Below are positions 8,570 through 15,848 of a stretch of 64,000 bases of DNA, one piece after another. Under the pieces are notes generated by a model. It was not told the origin of the DNA, did not search any database, and saw nothing but the letters and a program-made list of their open reading frames with translations. Each line of letters begins with the position of its first letter. The first letter of the stretch is position 1. The stretch covers positions 118,777 through 182,776 of the forward strand of contig JBLHLT010000007.1 of the NCBI GenBank assembly GCA_047621325.1, given 5' to 3'. Source of the stretch: Bermanella sp047621325. Lineage in GTDB: Bacteria; Pseudomonadota; Gammaproteobacteria; Pseudomonadales; Oceanobacteraceae. Made by a program: the position numbers and the translations under genes.

Positions 8570-8818
8570 ATGGGACTACTTGGATTGTTTAAAAACGAAA
8601 CGCCCAAAAGCGCATCTGTCGCAAAAGAACGTTTACAGATTTTAGTCACCCACGAGCGCAATCAGCGCAATGCACCTGACTACCTGCCAGCACTGCAACG
8701 TGAAATTATGGCGGTGGTTTCAAAATACGTGAACGTAGGCGATGAAGACATCAATGTTCAAATTGATAATCACGATCAATTATCAATATTAGAGCTCAAC
8801 ATCACGCTGCCAAACTAA
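8570..8818 (+). CDS. minE: cell division topological specificity factor MinE
   Basis: The 82-residue product begins MGLLGLFKNETPKSASVAKERL, which contains the membrane-targeting and MinD-contacting segment (about residues 2-30), and then the dimerising topological-specificity domain ending in LSILELNITLP. MinE displaces MinC and stimulates MinD ATPase, driving the pole-to-pole oscillation. The ATG at 8570, one base after the minD stop, with GGAGG inside minD's last codons, is preferred over a TTG four codons upstream. A strong terminator follows. Confidence 0.95.
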   Translation: MGLLGLFKNETPKSASVAKERLQILVTHERNQRNAPDYLPALQREIMAVVSKYVNVGDEDINVQIDNHDQLSILELNITLPN

Positions 8819-8837
8819 GCCGTGATTAAGCAAAAAA

Positions 8838-8866
8838 AAGGCCAGCTACATTGCTGGCCTTTTTGT
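8838..8866. terminator. bidirectional rho-independent terminator after minE
   Basis: AAAGGCCAGC pairs with GCTGGCCTTT around tacatt, with an A-run before and a T-run after. It ends the min operon on the plus strand and can serve the 95-aa gene on the minus strand. Confidence 0.9.
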
Positions 8867-8893
8867 TTTTCAGTCACCCTCAAATACTGAGTG

Positions 8894-9181
8894 TTAAGAA
8901 AAACTAGCGGGGTCGATCCACTTACCAAGAGAGCGACGATCAAGAATCAAACCATCGGCATGATCAACAAATCGAAATACCACCATATCACCAATCGCCA
9001 CGCCTAAATCGGTGCTATCACTTTCATAGCGATATTCTTTGCCATCAATGGTTAATTTATGGCGAAAATATTCAGGTTTACCTACCCACTCAATGAAGGG
9101 GCCTTCGCTGGTAATGGCTTGAAACTCACCCTTACCTTGTTGCTTTTGAACTTTGTTGCGACGAAATCCACCTCGAGCCAT
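8894..9181 (-). CDS. hypothetical basic N-terminus protein, 95 aa
   Basis: I do not recognise this small soluble protein. It starts with a basic stretch, MARGGFRRNKVQKQQGKGEF, and continues as a likely small beta-barrel (WVGKPEYFRHKLTIDGKEYRY, MVVFRFVDHADGLILDRRSL), which is reminiscent of an SH3- or OB-like fold, but that is a guess. GGGGAAG precedes the ATG at 9181. It is divergent from the parvulin gene at 9305 and convergent with minE. Confidence 0.6.
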   Translation of the reverse strand: MARGGFRRNKVQKQQGKGEFQAITSEGPFIEWVGKPEYFRHKLTIDGKEYRYESDSTDLGVAIGDMVVFRFVDHADGLILDRRSLGKWIDPASFS

Positions 9182-9304
9182 GTACTTCCCCTAATCCTCA
9201 TGAACTTTACTGGCAGTTACTACTACCCTGTGGGCGACGCATTCTACCTACTTGAACCCAGTGTTAATAGTCTAGACTGTAAATCAAATGTGCGGAGTAA
9301 CGTC

Positions 9305-9571
9305 ATGCAAGCCAAACATATTTTATTAAAAACCCCATTGCTAGTAGAACCCATACTCGAAGCCCTTAATCAAGGCGCCGACTTTGCCCAGCTTGCTCGC
9401 GAGCACAGCGCTTGCCCTAGCGGTGCGCTAGGTGGTGACTGGGGAGAACTGGAGCAAAGTACACTGCCATTAAGTATTCTAGACGCGCTCAATGAGGCTG
9501 ACATTGGTAATGTTATCGGGCCGATACAAAGCCGTCACGGCTTGCATTTGATAAAGCTAGAAGCTCTGTAA
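9305..9571 (+). CDS. ppiC: parvulin-type peptidyl-prolyl isomerase (PpiC-like)
   Basis: The 88-residue product is a single parvulin domain: MQAKHILLKTP at the start, FAQLAREHSACPSGALGGDWGEL in the middle and IGPIQSRHGLHLIKLEAL at the end. Parvulins speed up cis-trans isomerisation of peptidyl-proline bonds. With no signal peptide and a length near that of E. coli PpiC (93 residues), this is a cytoplasmic stand-alone enzyme. The start is fixed by GGAG at 9294-9297, eight bases before the ATG; a longer frame upstream (from 9059) overlaps the opposite gene and has no such site. Confidence 0.9.
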   Translation: MQAKHILLKTPLLVEPILEALNQGADFAQLAREHSACPSGALGGDWGELEQSTLPLSILDALNEADIGNVIGPIQSRHGLHLIKLEAL

Positions 9572-9588
9572 CACCAAATTGCTCCCAT

Positions 9589-9622
9589 AAAAAAAGCGAA
9601 GCACAAGCGCTTCGCTTTTTTT
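9589..9622. terminator. bidirectional rho-independent terminator
   Basis: AAAAAGCGAAGC and GCTTCGCTTTTT pair around a 6-base loop, with A- and T-runs on either side. It lies between the convergent parvulin and thioredoxin reductase genes. Confidence 0.9.
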
Positions 9623-9643
9623 GTACGCTGTTGTACTTGTGAC

Positions 9644-10597
9644 TTACTTTTCTAAATCATCCAAGTAACGCTCGGCATCCAATGCCGCCATGCAGCCCGT
9701 ACCTGCAGAGGTAATGGCTTGACGATAGACATGATCCATCACATCGCCCGCGGCATACACGCCTTCTTTACTGGTCAGCGTGGCATTGCCTTCTAGGCCG
9801 CTTTTCACTTTAAGGTAGCCGCCGTTCATTTCTAGCTGACCCTGGAAGATCTCAGTGTTTGGAGTATGGCCAATCGCCACAAACACACCGTCTAACTTAA
9901 GCTCTTTCAAATCACCTGTTTGGCTGTTCTTGATGCGAACACCTGTCACGCCCATGTTATCGCCTAGTACTTCATCAAGTTCATTGAACCAGTGAATTTC
10001 AACGTTACCGTTAGCCGCTTTTTCTTTTAGCTTGTCAGCCAAAATTTTCTCACTGCGGAAACTGTCACGACGGTGGATAACATGTACCTTGCTTGCAATA
10101 TTAGAAAGGTAAAGGGCTTCTTCAACCGCGGTGTTACCACCACCAATCACACATACTTCTTTGTTGCGATAGAAGAAACCATCACACGTCGCACACGCTG
10201 AAACGCCTTTGCCTTTAAAGGCTTCTTCGCTTTCTAGACCTAAGTACTGGGCAGAAGCACCGGTACAAATAATCAACGCATCACAAGTATAAGTACCTTG
10301 ATCACCTTTAAGGGTGTAAGGCTTTTTGCTCAAATCAACATCGTTGATGTGATCAAATAAAATCTCGGTATTGAAACGCTCAGCATGCGCTTTCATACGC
10401 TCCATTAGCGCAGGACCTTGCAGGCCTTCTACATCCCCAGGCCAGTTATCCACTTCCGTGGTCGTGGTCAGCTGACCACCCATTTGCATACCAGTAATAA
10501 TGACTGGGTCTAGGTTTGCACGGGCTGCGTATACCGCGGCGGTATAACCCGCAGGGCCAGAACCTAGGATCAAAAGCTTAATGTGACGAGTAGACAT
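9644..10597 (-). CDS. trxB: thioredoxin reductase
   Basis: TrxB uses NADPH and FAD to reduce thioredoxin. The 317-residue product has the FAD dinucleotide fold LGSGPAGYTAAVYAAR (about 11-26), the redox pair C135/C138 in CATCDGF, the NADPH-binding IGGGNTAVEEALYL (about 151-164) and the C-terminal FAD contact GVYAAGDVMDHVYRQAITSAGTGCMAA. Length and motif order match bacterial low-molecular-weight TrxB. It is transcribed alone, convergent with the parvulin gene and divergent from the MshEN-domain gene. Confidence 0.97.
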   Translation of the reverse strand: MSTRHIKLLILGSGPAGYTAAVYAARANLDPVIITGMQMGGQLTTTTEVDNWPGDVEGLQGPALMERMKAHAERFNTEILFDHINDVDLSKKPYTLKGDQGTYTCDALIICTGASAQYLGLESEEAFKGKGVSACATCDGFFYRNKEVCVIGGGNTAVEEALYLSNIASKVHVIHRRDSFRSEKILADKLKEKAANGNVEIHWFNELDEVLGDNMGVTGVRIKNSQTGDLKELKLDGVFVAIGHTPNTEIFQGQLEMNGGYLKVKSGLEGNATLTSKEGVYAAGDVMDHVYRQAITSAGTGCMAALDAERYLDDLEK

Positions 10598-10995
10598 GAT
10601 GACTCCTTAATCAAAACAATTTGGCAATAAAATCGTTATTCCAAATTGCTTTACAACAATTTTGAATGAGCTTAGCAGAACAAGGGCGGCACTATAGCAA
10701 AAAAACCCGTAAAGCTTGAGCTTTATCACTATATGGGCTGTTCCATAAAACACACCATTGATTCTCACTATTGGTCTATTAGCATTTTCATATTACGCAC
10801 TAGCACAATTGTGCCCCATAAAATGCGGACACCCCAAAAAGATAAAAACCCCTTACAGCACAATGACTTATGAGAACTGGCTATTAGGTCACTACAAGGT
10901 GTCAATTACCCGAGCTTGCGAGCCACCGCGACCCCAACCAGAATCAAGATACGTTTATCACTTGTGCTAATGGCGCTGACTCCACAGGAAACACC
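10598..10995. other. non-coding gap between trxB and the MshEN-domain gene
   Basis: About 400 bp with no gene I can support. It must hold the trxB promoter (minus strand) and that of the gene at 10996. A 70-codon TTG-started frame at 10758-10970 begins like a short secretory leader, but it has no ribosome binding site and no recognisable content. Confidence 0.5.
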
Positions 10996-11709
10996 ATGAT
11001 CGAGCAAAACCAAAAAAGCCGCCTTGGGTCGCTATTAATCAAAAAAGGATTAATCAACCAAGCACAACTTGATGCCGCCCTTAAATCCCAGTTCGCAAGT
11101 GGCTTACGTCTAGGTGAAGCCCTCATAGAGCAAGGCATACTCACCGAACGCCAGCTGAAAAAAGCCCTAAAGAAACAAAATCGACACCGTTTATGGGCCG
11201 CCCTGATTGCCATGCTGCTTGGGCCCATGTCATTTGGGGCATTTGCTAGCCAATCTTCGTCTTCTCAAAGTGACACCCCTAGCGCGTCGCAAATGAGCGA
11301 ATACCAAGGCTTAAAAGCACTGGATGACACAGAGCTTGCCAGCATTGACGGCCAAGGCTTTCAATCGGCGCAAGAAGCGCTAAACGCACTCATCAACCAA
11401 GCACAAGGTGAAGAAGTCATCGACACCAACAAGCTAGGCGCACTCGATGAATTAGTGGCCTTGCTAAACCCCATCGCCAGCGTCCTTGATGCGGATATCA
11501 CCGTTAAAGGGGTTAAGCAAAATACCAGCAAGCAAACCACACTGAATGCCGATGGCAGCATCGAATTGGCACTACCAAGCGAAATAGAAGAAATTGCATT
11601 TCGTAATCTTCGTGTAAAAGGCGATGAGTCGGGGCGCACCTTAGGGGATGTTGTGGTCAGCAATGTTCGATTTTCGGATCAATCCAGTATTCGTATTCGC
11701 GTTCACTAG
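10996..11709 (+). CDS. MshEN-domain membrane protein with a secreted C-terminal region
   Basis: Residues about 7-62 are a tandem MshEN/GspE-N-type module: RLGSLLIKKGLINQAQLDAAL followed by RLGEALIEQGILTERQLKKAL. Both halves keep the RLG-x2-L-x3-G pattern that binds cyclic di-GMP in MshE-type ATPases. A single hydrophobic segment (about 66-84, WAALIAMLLGPMSFGAFA) comes next. The rest, about 150 residues, would be periplasmic. It starts with a serine-rich linker and carries LKALDDTELASIDGQGF (about 106-122), a motif I associate with the N termini of secreted gammaproteobacterial proteins. No ATPase domain is present. A cyclic di-GMP-sensing membrane protein is an inference; the partner is unknown. 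Confidence 0.65.
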   Translation: MIEQNQKSRLGSLLIKKGLINQAQLDAALKSQFASGLRLGEALIEQGILTERQLKKALKKQNRHRLWAALIAMLLGPMSFGAFASQSSSSQSDTPSASQMSEYQGLKALDDTELASIDGQGFQSAQEALNALINQAQGEEVIDTNKLGALDELVALLNPIASVLDADITVKGVKQNTSKQTTLNADGSIELALPSEIEEIAFRNLRVKGDESGRTLGDVVVSNVRFSDQSSIRIRVH

Positions 11710-11951
11710 ACATTATGCCGTCAACAAAAACCGTATTTGGCGAGTAATTTCCAAAACCATTCACCGTTAATAACGGAAACCAAAAAAGCGAAAAAAATCG
11801 TTGCCAACCAAGACAAATACCAGTTGAATGGAAGTGCAAGTTCATTTCGAACTCGCAGTGGCTGCTTATACCAAAGGCCCACACGCCTAGAGCAGAAGGA
11901 AGTCGCTTACGGTATATGCATAGCCTGCGCGTTCGCTAAAAGGAGTGCTGA

Positions 11952-13325
11952 ATGCCCAACCACCGTCGTACCAAAGCTTATGTTATTGATACCAACGTTT
12001 TAATTCACGATCCCTCCGCCATATTTAATTTCGAAGAAAACCACGTGGTCATTCCCATGACCGTACTTGAAGAACTCGATCACCTCAAACTTTCAAAATC
12101 CGGTGTTTCTATGGAATGCCGCCAAGCCATTCGCAACATTGACAAAATTTTAGGCGAAGCCAGCCCAGAAGAAATCAGTGATGGTGTGGCCATGCCTGCC
12201 GCAGGCGAGAAACACGGTTATTTAAGTATATTAATGGATAAACCCGTTCAACAAAGTACGGTTTTACCCAACGACCTAAATGATAATAAGATCATCAACA
12301 GTCTTATTTTCTTGCAGCAACAACGCCCTAAAACTCAAATTATTCTCGTCACCAAAGATATCAACATGCGCCTGAAAGCGCGTGGCTGCGGTATCGCCGC
12401 AGAGGATTACCACAACGACCAATTGGTCAGCGATATTGATTCTCTAACAAAAGGCTTCCATGAATTTAAAAACAGTTTTTGGGACACCATCAATAAAGTC
12501 GAAACCGCCCACGAACCAGGGCGAACTGTGCATAAAATTGCCCGCGAAGAATTAGCCAAAGATATTTTTATTAATCAGTACATCTTAGATGAACAAGGAT
12601 TTGTGGCGCGCATTTGTGATATGGATGACAAAATTGTCACACTATGGGACCGCTCCCGTGATCACTTAATGCAACAACAAGCATGGGGGTTAACACCTCG
12701 AGATATTTACCAAGCCGTAGCGCTTGATTTACTGCTCGACCCAGATATTCATTTGGTTAATCTCACCGGCGCGGCAGGCTCAGGGAAAACCATTTTAGCG
12801 CTGGCTGCCGCCATCGATATGACGGTGTCACAAAACCGATACACTCGCATCATCGCCACCCGAAGCGTACGCGGGCTAGATGAAGACATTGGCTTTTTAC
12901 CCGGCACAGAAGCTGAAAAAATGGAGCCATGGCTTGGCGCCATTACCGACAACCTTGAAGCGCTGCACATGGAAGATGAAAGCACCAATGGCAGTATCGA
13001 CTACATATTGCAAAAAGTGCCCCTGCACTTTAAGTCACTCAACTACATTCGTGGGCGCAGCTTCCAAAAGAGCCTCATCATCATTGATGAAAGCCAAAAC
13101 TTAACACCACACCAAATGAAAACCATCATCACCCGTGCTGGCTCAGGCTCTAAGGTGGTGTGTTTGGGCAATTTAGCTCAGATTGATACGCCGTACCTCA
13201 ATGCCATGAGTTCGGGTCTTACCTACCTTAACGAACGCTTTAAGGGCTTCTCATTAGGTGGCGGCATTGAATTGCAAGGCGTACCAAGATCAGCCTTGGC
13301 GGAATACGCTGAGACCCATTTATAA
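11952..13325 (+). CDS. PIN-PhoH family ATPase
   Basis: The 457-residue product joins an N-terminal PIN nuclease domain (about 8-150; YVIDTNVLIHDP with acidic D13, MTVLEELDHLK, VTKDINMRLKA) to a C-terminal PhoH ATPase domain (about 240-455). Walker A is GAAGSGKT at 273-280 and Walker B is SLIIIDESQNL. PhoH2-type fusions are RNA helicase-ribonucleases; YlaK in Bacillus has the same layout. AGGAG precedes the ATG at 11952. It lies alone, about 240 bp downstream of the MshEN-domain gene. Targets are unknown. Confidence 0.9.
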   Translation: MPNHRRTKAYVIDTNVLIHDPSAIFNFEENHVVIPMTVLEELDHLKLSKSGVSMECRQAIRNIDKILGEASPEEISDGVAMPAAGEKHGYLSILMDKPVQQSTVLPNDLNDNKIINSLIFLQQQRPKTQIILVTKDINMRLKARGCGIAAEDYHNDQLVSDIDSLTKGFHEFKNSFWDTINKVETAHEPGRTVHKIAREELAKDIFINQYILDEQGFVARICDMDDKIVTLWDRSRDHLMQQQAWGLTPRDIYQAVALDLLLDPDIHLVNLTGAAGSGKTILALAAAIDMTVSQNRYTRIIATRSVRGLDEDIGFLPGTEAEKMEPWLGAITDNLEALHMEDESTNGSIDYILQKVPLHFKSLNYIRGRSFQKSLIIIDESQNLTPHQMKTIITRAGSGSKVVCLGNLAQIDTPYLNAMSSGLTYLNERFKGFSLGGGIELQGVPRSALAEYAETHL

Positions 13326-13446
13326 CATCACCCTTTTTCGTCATCCTTAATACAGCCTGTAATGAGGATGGCGAAAATCGCCCATTTGACGAAATGCCCT
13401 TCTTTACCTAAATTTCAAATAGGTATAACTGCCAAGGATAATAAAT

Positions 13447-13863
13447 ATGAAGGGAATATGGCTTTTCTTAGCCCTCTTAAGTACTTCAGCACTGGCAGCT
13501 GAAGGTAGTGAGACCATTTACGAACTCACAGTCTCAACTGACAGTAGCTGGACCAGTATCGAGATACGAGATGATGCGGAGTGGGTCAATGCCCCACCCG
13601 GCAAGACCATTAGCGTAAATGGCCGTAGCGGCATTAAGTCTTACACGCTGTCACCTAAAAAAATGCACCTGCGCACCATGGGTCGCGGTGAAATCACCTT
13701 GAACTTGTTTGTGAAATCGAAGAACTCCGTTTTAGGCTTAGACATGTGTAAAGGGAAATCTTCAAGCTATATCTGGATTAAATCCAGTCAAAGCAAACAA
13801 AAGAACGACACCAAACAAAAAGATTACTGCGAAAAAGCGGCTCTCGTACTGCAATTGCACTAA
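13447..13863 (+). CDS. hypothetical secreted protein, 138 aa
   Basis: The N terminus is a signal peptide (MKGIWLFLALLSTSALAAEG, cleavage expected near residue 18). The mature part of about 120 residues is beta-rich in appearance, with two cysteines (in DMCKGKS and DYCEKAA) that could form a disulfide in the periplasm. No family is recognised. An AAGGAT box sits before the ATG and a strong terminator follows directly, so it is a single-gene unit. Confidence 0.65.
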   Translation: MKGIWLFLALLSTSALAAEGSETIYELTVSTDSSWTSIEIRDDAEWVNAPPGKTISVNGRSGIKSYTLSPKKMHLRTMGRGEITLNLFVKSKNSVLGLDMCKGKSSSYIWIKSSQSKQKNDTKQKDYCEKAALVLQLH

Positions 13864-13880
13864 GCCCTCGCTGTTCACTT

Positions 13881-13906
13881 AAAACCCAGCCACGGCTGGG
13901 TTTTTT
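13881..13906 (+). terminator. rho-independent terminator
   Basis: AACCCAGC and GCTGGGTT form a stem around cac, followed by TTTTTT. It ends the secreted-protein gene just upstream. Confidence 0.85.
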
Positions 13907-14036
13907 AGTCGCTATCGAATACAAATTCAAACCTATTGTAAACAAGAAGAGCTCTCTATTGGTTCCCGTCAAAGCAATGTATCCCGACAATCAACAACCG
14001 CTGTAACCGGTAACACTGCATAATTTAAACACGCAT

Positions 14037-14065
14037 AAAAAAGCCAAGAACATGTCTTGGCTTTT
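14037..14065 (-). terminator. rho-independent terminator for the 112-aa gene
   Basis: AAGCCAAGA pairs with TCTTGGCTT around acatg. On the minus strand the stem is followed by a T-run (AAAAAA on plus), placing it at the 3' end of the 14089-14427 gene. Confidence 0.85.
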
Positions 14066-14088
14066 AATCAAACAACTGTTTTAAACTT

Positions 14089-14427
14089 CTAAGCGGTTGG
14101 CGTAATGTTTTTAACCACTCGTGATGTAAAGTAAACAATACCATCTTTTAAGTCAGCGACTTCGATCTGGTTTTGGCCAAACGGTGAAAGCTTCACTGAG
14201 CTAATAGCAAGCCCTTGAGCGCTAATTAAATTGCGATCCACATCATTGAAGTGTGGGTGCATAAAAGCAAAGCTCTGACGTTCGTTGTCACGTTCAAGTG
14301 TAACAACCAGTTGAGGGTCTGCTAATTCATTACCACGATAATAATTAACATAACTCACTTCAAACGATGCATCGAATTGAAACAGTACCTGTGCACTTTG
14401 TTGCTTGCTTAGACTCATATTAATCAA
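14089..14427 (-). CDS. hypothetical protein, 112 aa
   Basis: I do not recognise this small soluble protein. It looks like an all-beta domain (SAQVLFQFDASFEVSYVNYYRG, PQLVVTLERDNERQSFAF) and has no signal peptide. Translation may start at the first ATG (14427) or at the third codon's methionine four codons later (MSLSKQQ). It has its own terminator. It stands between two intergenic stretches and shares no operon. Confidence 0.55.
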   Translation of the reverse strand: MINMSLSKQQSAQVLFQFDASFEVSYVNYYRGNELADPQLVVTLERDNERQSFAFMHPHFNDVDRNLISAQGLAISSVKLSPFGQNQIEVADLKDGIVYFTSRVVKNITPTA

Positions 14428-14792
14428 CCTAGTAAATGAAACCCTATAATAAATATTTAGTCCGGTTTAACTCGGTTTGCAAAGACAAGGTCCATAAAAA
14501 CTAACAAATAATTAAAGCTGTCATACTTATAGCTAATTCAGCTAAATTCTTATGCACACCTGCCTTGCTATTCTTAAAATCTCACTTACAACCTGAAATT
14601 TGTTTCAACTTCATTAAACACCAAGCCTTATTCACTTAAAAGATAAAAAATAGACACAACCCGTCAATTATCGAATATAAATAGAAATGTCAGTGAAATA
14701 AGTCCAAACCCTTATGACGTGCGTACACATACACAGATAAATAAAAATAGACTATGGTAATCGAAAGATAACCCAAGCATCCGGAGTGGCAC
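14428..14792. other. AT-rich non-coding gap
   Basis: A 365-bp AT-rich stretch with no supported gene. It separates two divergent genes and must hold both promoters. A CGGAG box lies 9 bases before the ATG at 14793. Confidence 0.5.
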
Positions 14793-15752
14793 ATGAGTAT
14801 TAAAGTTGGCATAAGCGCCTGCCTACTAGGTGAAAAGGTTCGATATAACGGCGGCCATAAGCGATCAAGTTATTTAGAAGACGTATTATCACAATACTTT
14901 GATTACACCCCTATTTGCCCTGAAGTAGGCATTGGCATGAGCGTACCCAGAAAACCCATTCGCCTCATTACCACCTCAGGTAACAACGAATCTGGCATTG
15001 AAGCCGTACTCAATGATGACAACAATGTACGTTTTACCCAACAACTAAAAGATTATGCAAAACAACAGGCAGGCCAATTAACCGATGCTAGCGGCTATAT
15101 ATTCATGCAAAAAAGCCCAAGCTGCGGCTACACCCGTGTAAAGCTTTATCATGAAAACGGCAATCCACTAGAGGTATCTCAAGGTATTTATGCCGCCGAA
15201 TTGGACAGGTTACTGCCTTTAATACCAAAAGAAGAAGCAGGCCGTTTAAGCGACGCCATGATTCGTGAAAATTTCATTACCCGCGTAATGGCGTTTAATG
15301 ATTGGCAGCGAAATGTAGAAAATAATTTAACCTCTAAAACACTCTTGGATTTTCATGTGCGTTATAAGTATTTACTCATGGCACATCACATTAAAAGCTA
15401 CCAATCACTTGGCCAGCTTTTGAGTAATTTAAAAGCAAAAGCACTAACTGAGATTGCAGATGATTACATTGCTCAATTTATGACGGCCCTAAAACACACG
15501 GCTAACCGCAAAAAAAATACTAATGTACTGCAGCATCTACAGGGCTATTTGAAAAATGATTTAAGCAAAGATGAAAAAGAAGAAATGCAAACCTTATTCG
15601 ACCAATATCGAACGGGTCTAGTGCCCATCGTAGTACCGTTAACCTTGCTCAACCACCACATTAAAAAGCATACAACGGACGACAATTACTTACGTAAACA
15701 AAAATATTTAAACCCACACCCTTATGAACTAGGTCTGCGTAACGCAATTTAA
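14793..15752 (+). CDS. DUF523 and DUF1722 two-domain protein
   Basis: The 319-residue product has a DUF523 domain at about 3-150 (GISACLLGEKVRYNGGHKR, PICPEVGIGMSVPRKPIRL, MQKSPSCGYTRVKLY) with conserved cysteines C9, C45 and C111-region. A DUF1722 (YbgA-like) domain follows at about 190-305 (HVRYKYLLMAHHIKSYQSLG, then NVLQHLQGYLKNDLSKDEK). This pairing is common in gammaproteobacteria, often near photolyase or folate-related genes. The conserved cysteines suggest a metal- or thiol-dependent role, but the function is unknown. Here it stands alone between an AT-rich gap and a terminator. Confidence 0.88.
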   Translation: MSIKVGISACLLGEKVRYNGGHKRSSYLEDVLSQYFDYTPICPEVGIGMSVPRKPIRLITTSGNNESGIEAVLNDDNNVRFTQQLKDYAKQQAGQLTDASGYIFMQKSPSCGYTRVKLYHENGNPLEVSQGIYAAELDRLLPLIPKEEAGRLSDAMIRENFITRVMAFNDWQRNVENNLTSKTLLDFHVRYKYLLMAHHIKSYQSLGQLLSNLKAKALTEIADDYIAQFMTALKHTANRKKNTNVLQHLQGYLKNDLSKDEKEEMQTLFDQYRTGLVPIVVPLTLLNHHIKKHTTDDNYLRKQKYLNPHPYELGLRNAI

Positions 15753-15774
15753 TTTATTAAATATTGATGAACCG

Positions 15775-15807
15775 ACCAGTAAGGCGTTCTTTCCTTGCTG
15801 GTTTTTT
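15775..15807 (+). terminator. rho-independent terminator
   Basis: ACCAGTAAGG pairs with CCTTGCTGGT (one wobble) around gttctt, followed by TTTTTT. It ends the DUF523/DUF1722 gene. Confidence 0.85.
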
Positions 15808-15848
15808 GTTACAGTCTGCACAAAATAAAAACATAGCAGGATCGCTAT

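Noticed and set aside
10758..10970. 70-codon secretory-looking ORF
   Set aside because: TTG start, no ribosome binding site and no recognisable content after the first 17 residues.
11737..12003. 88-codon ORF overlapping the PhoH start
   Set aside because: It is a shadow frame that runs into the well-supported PhoH gene.
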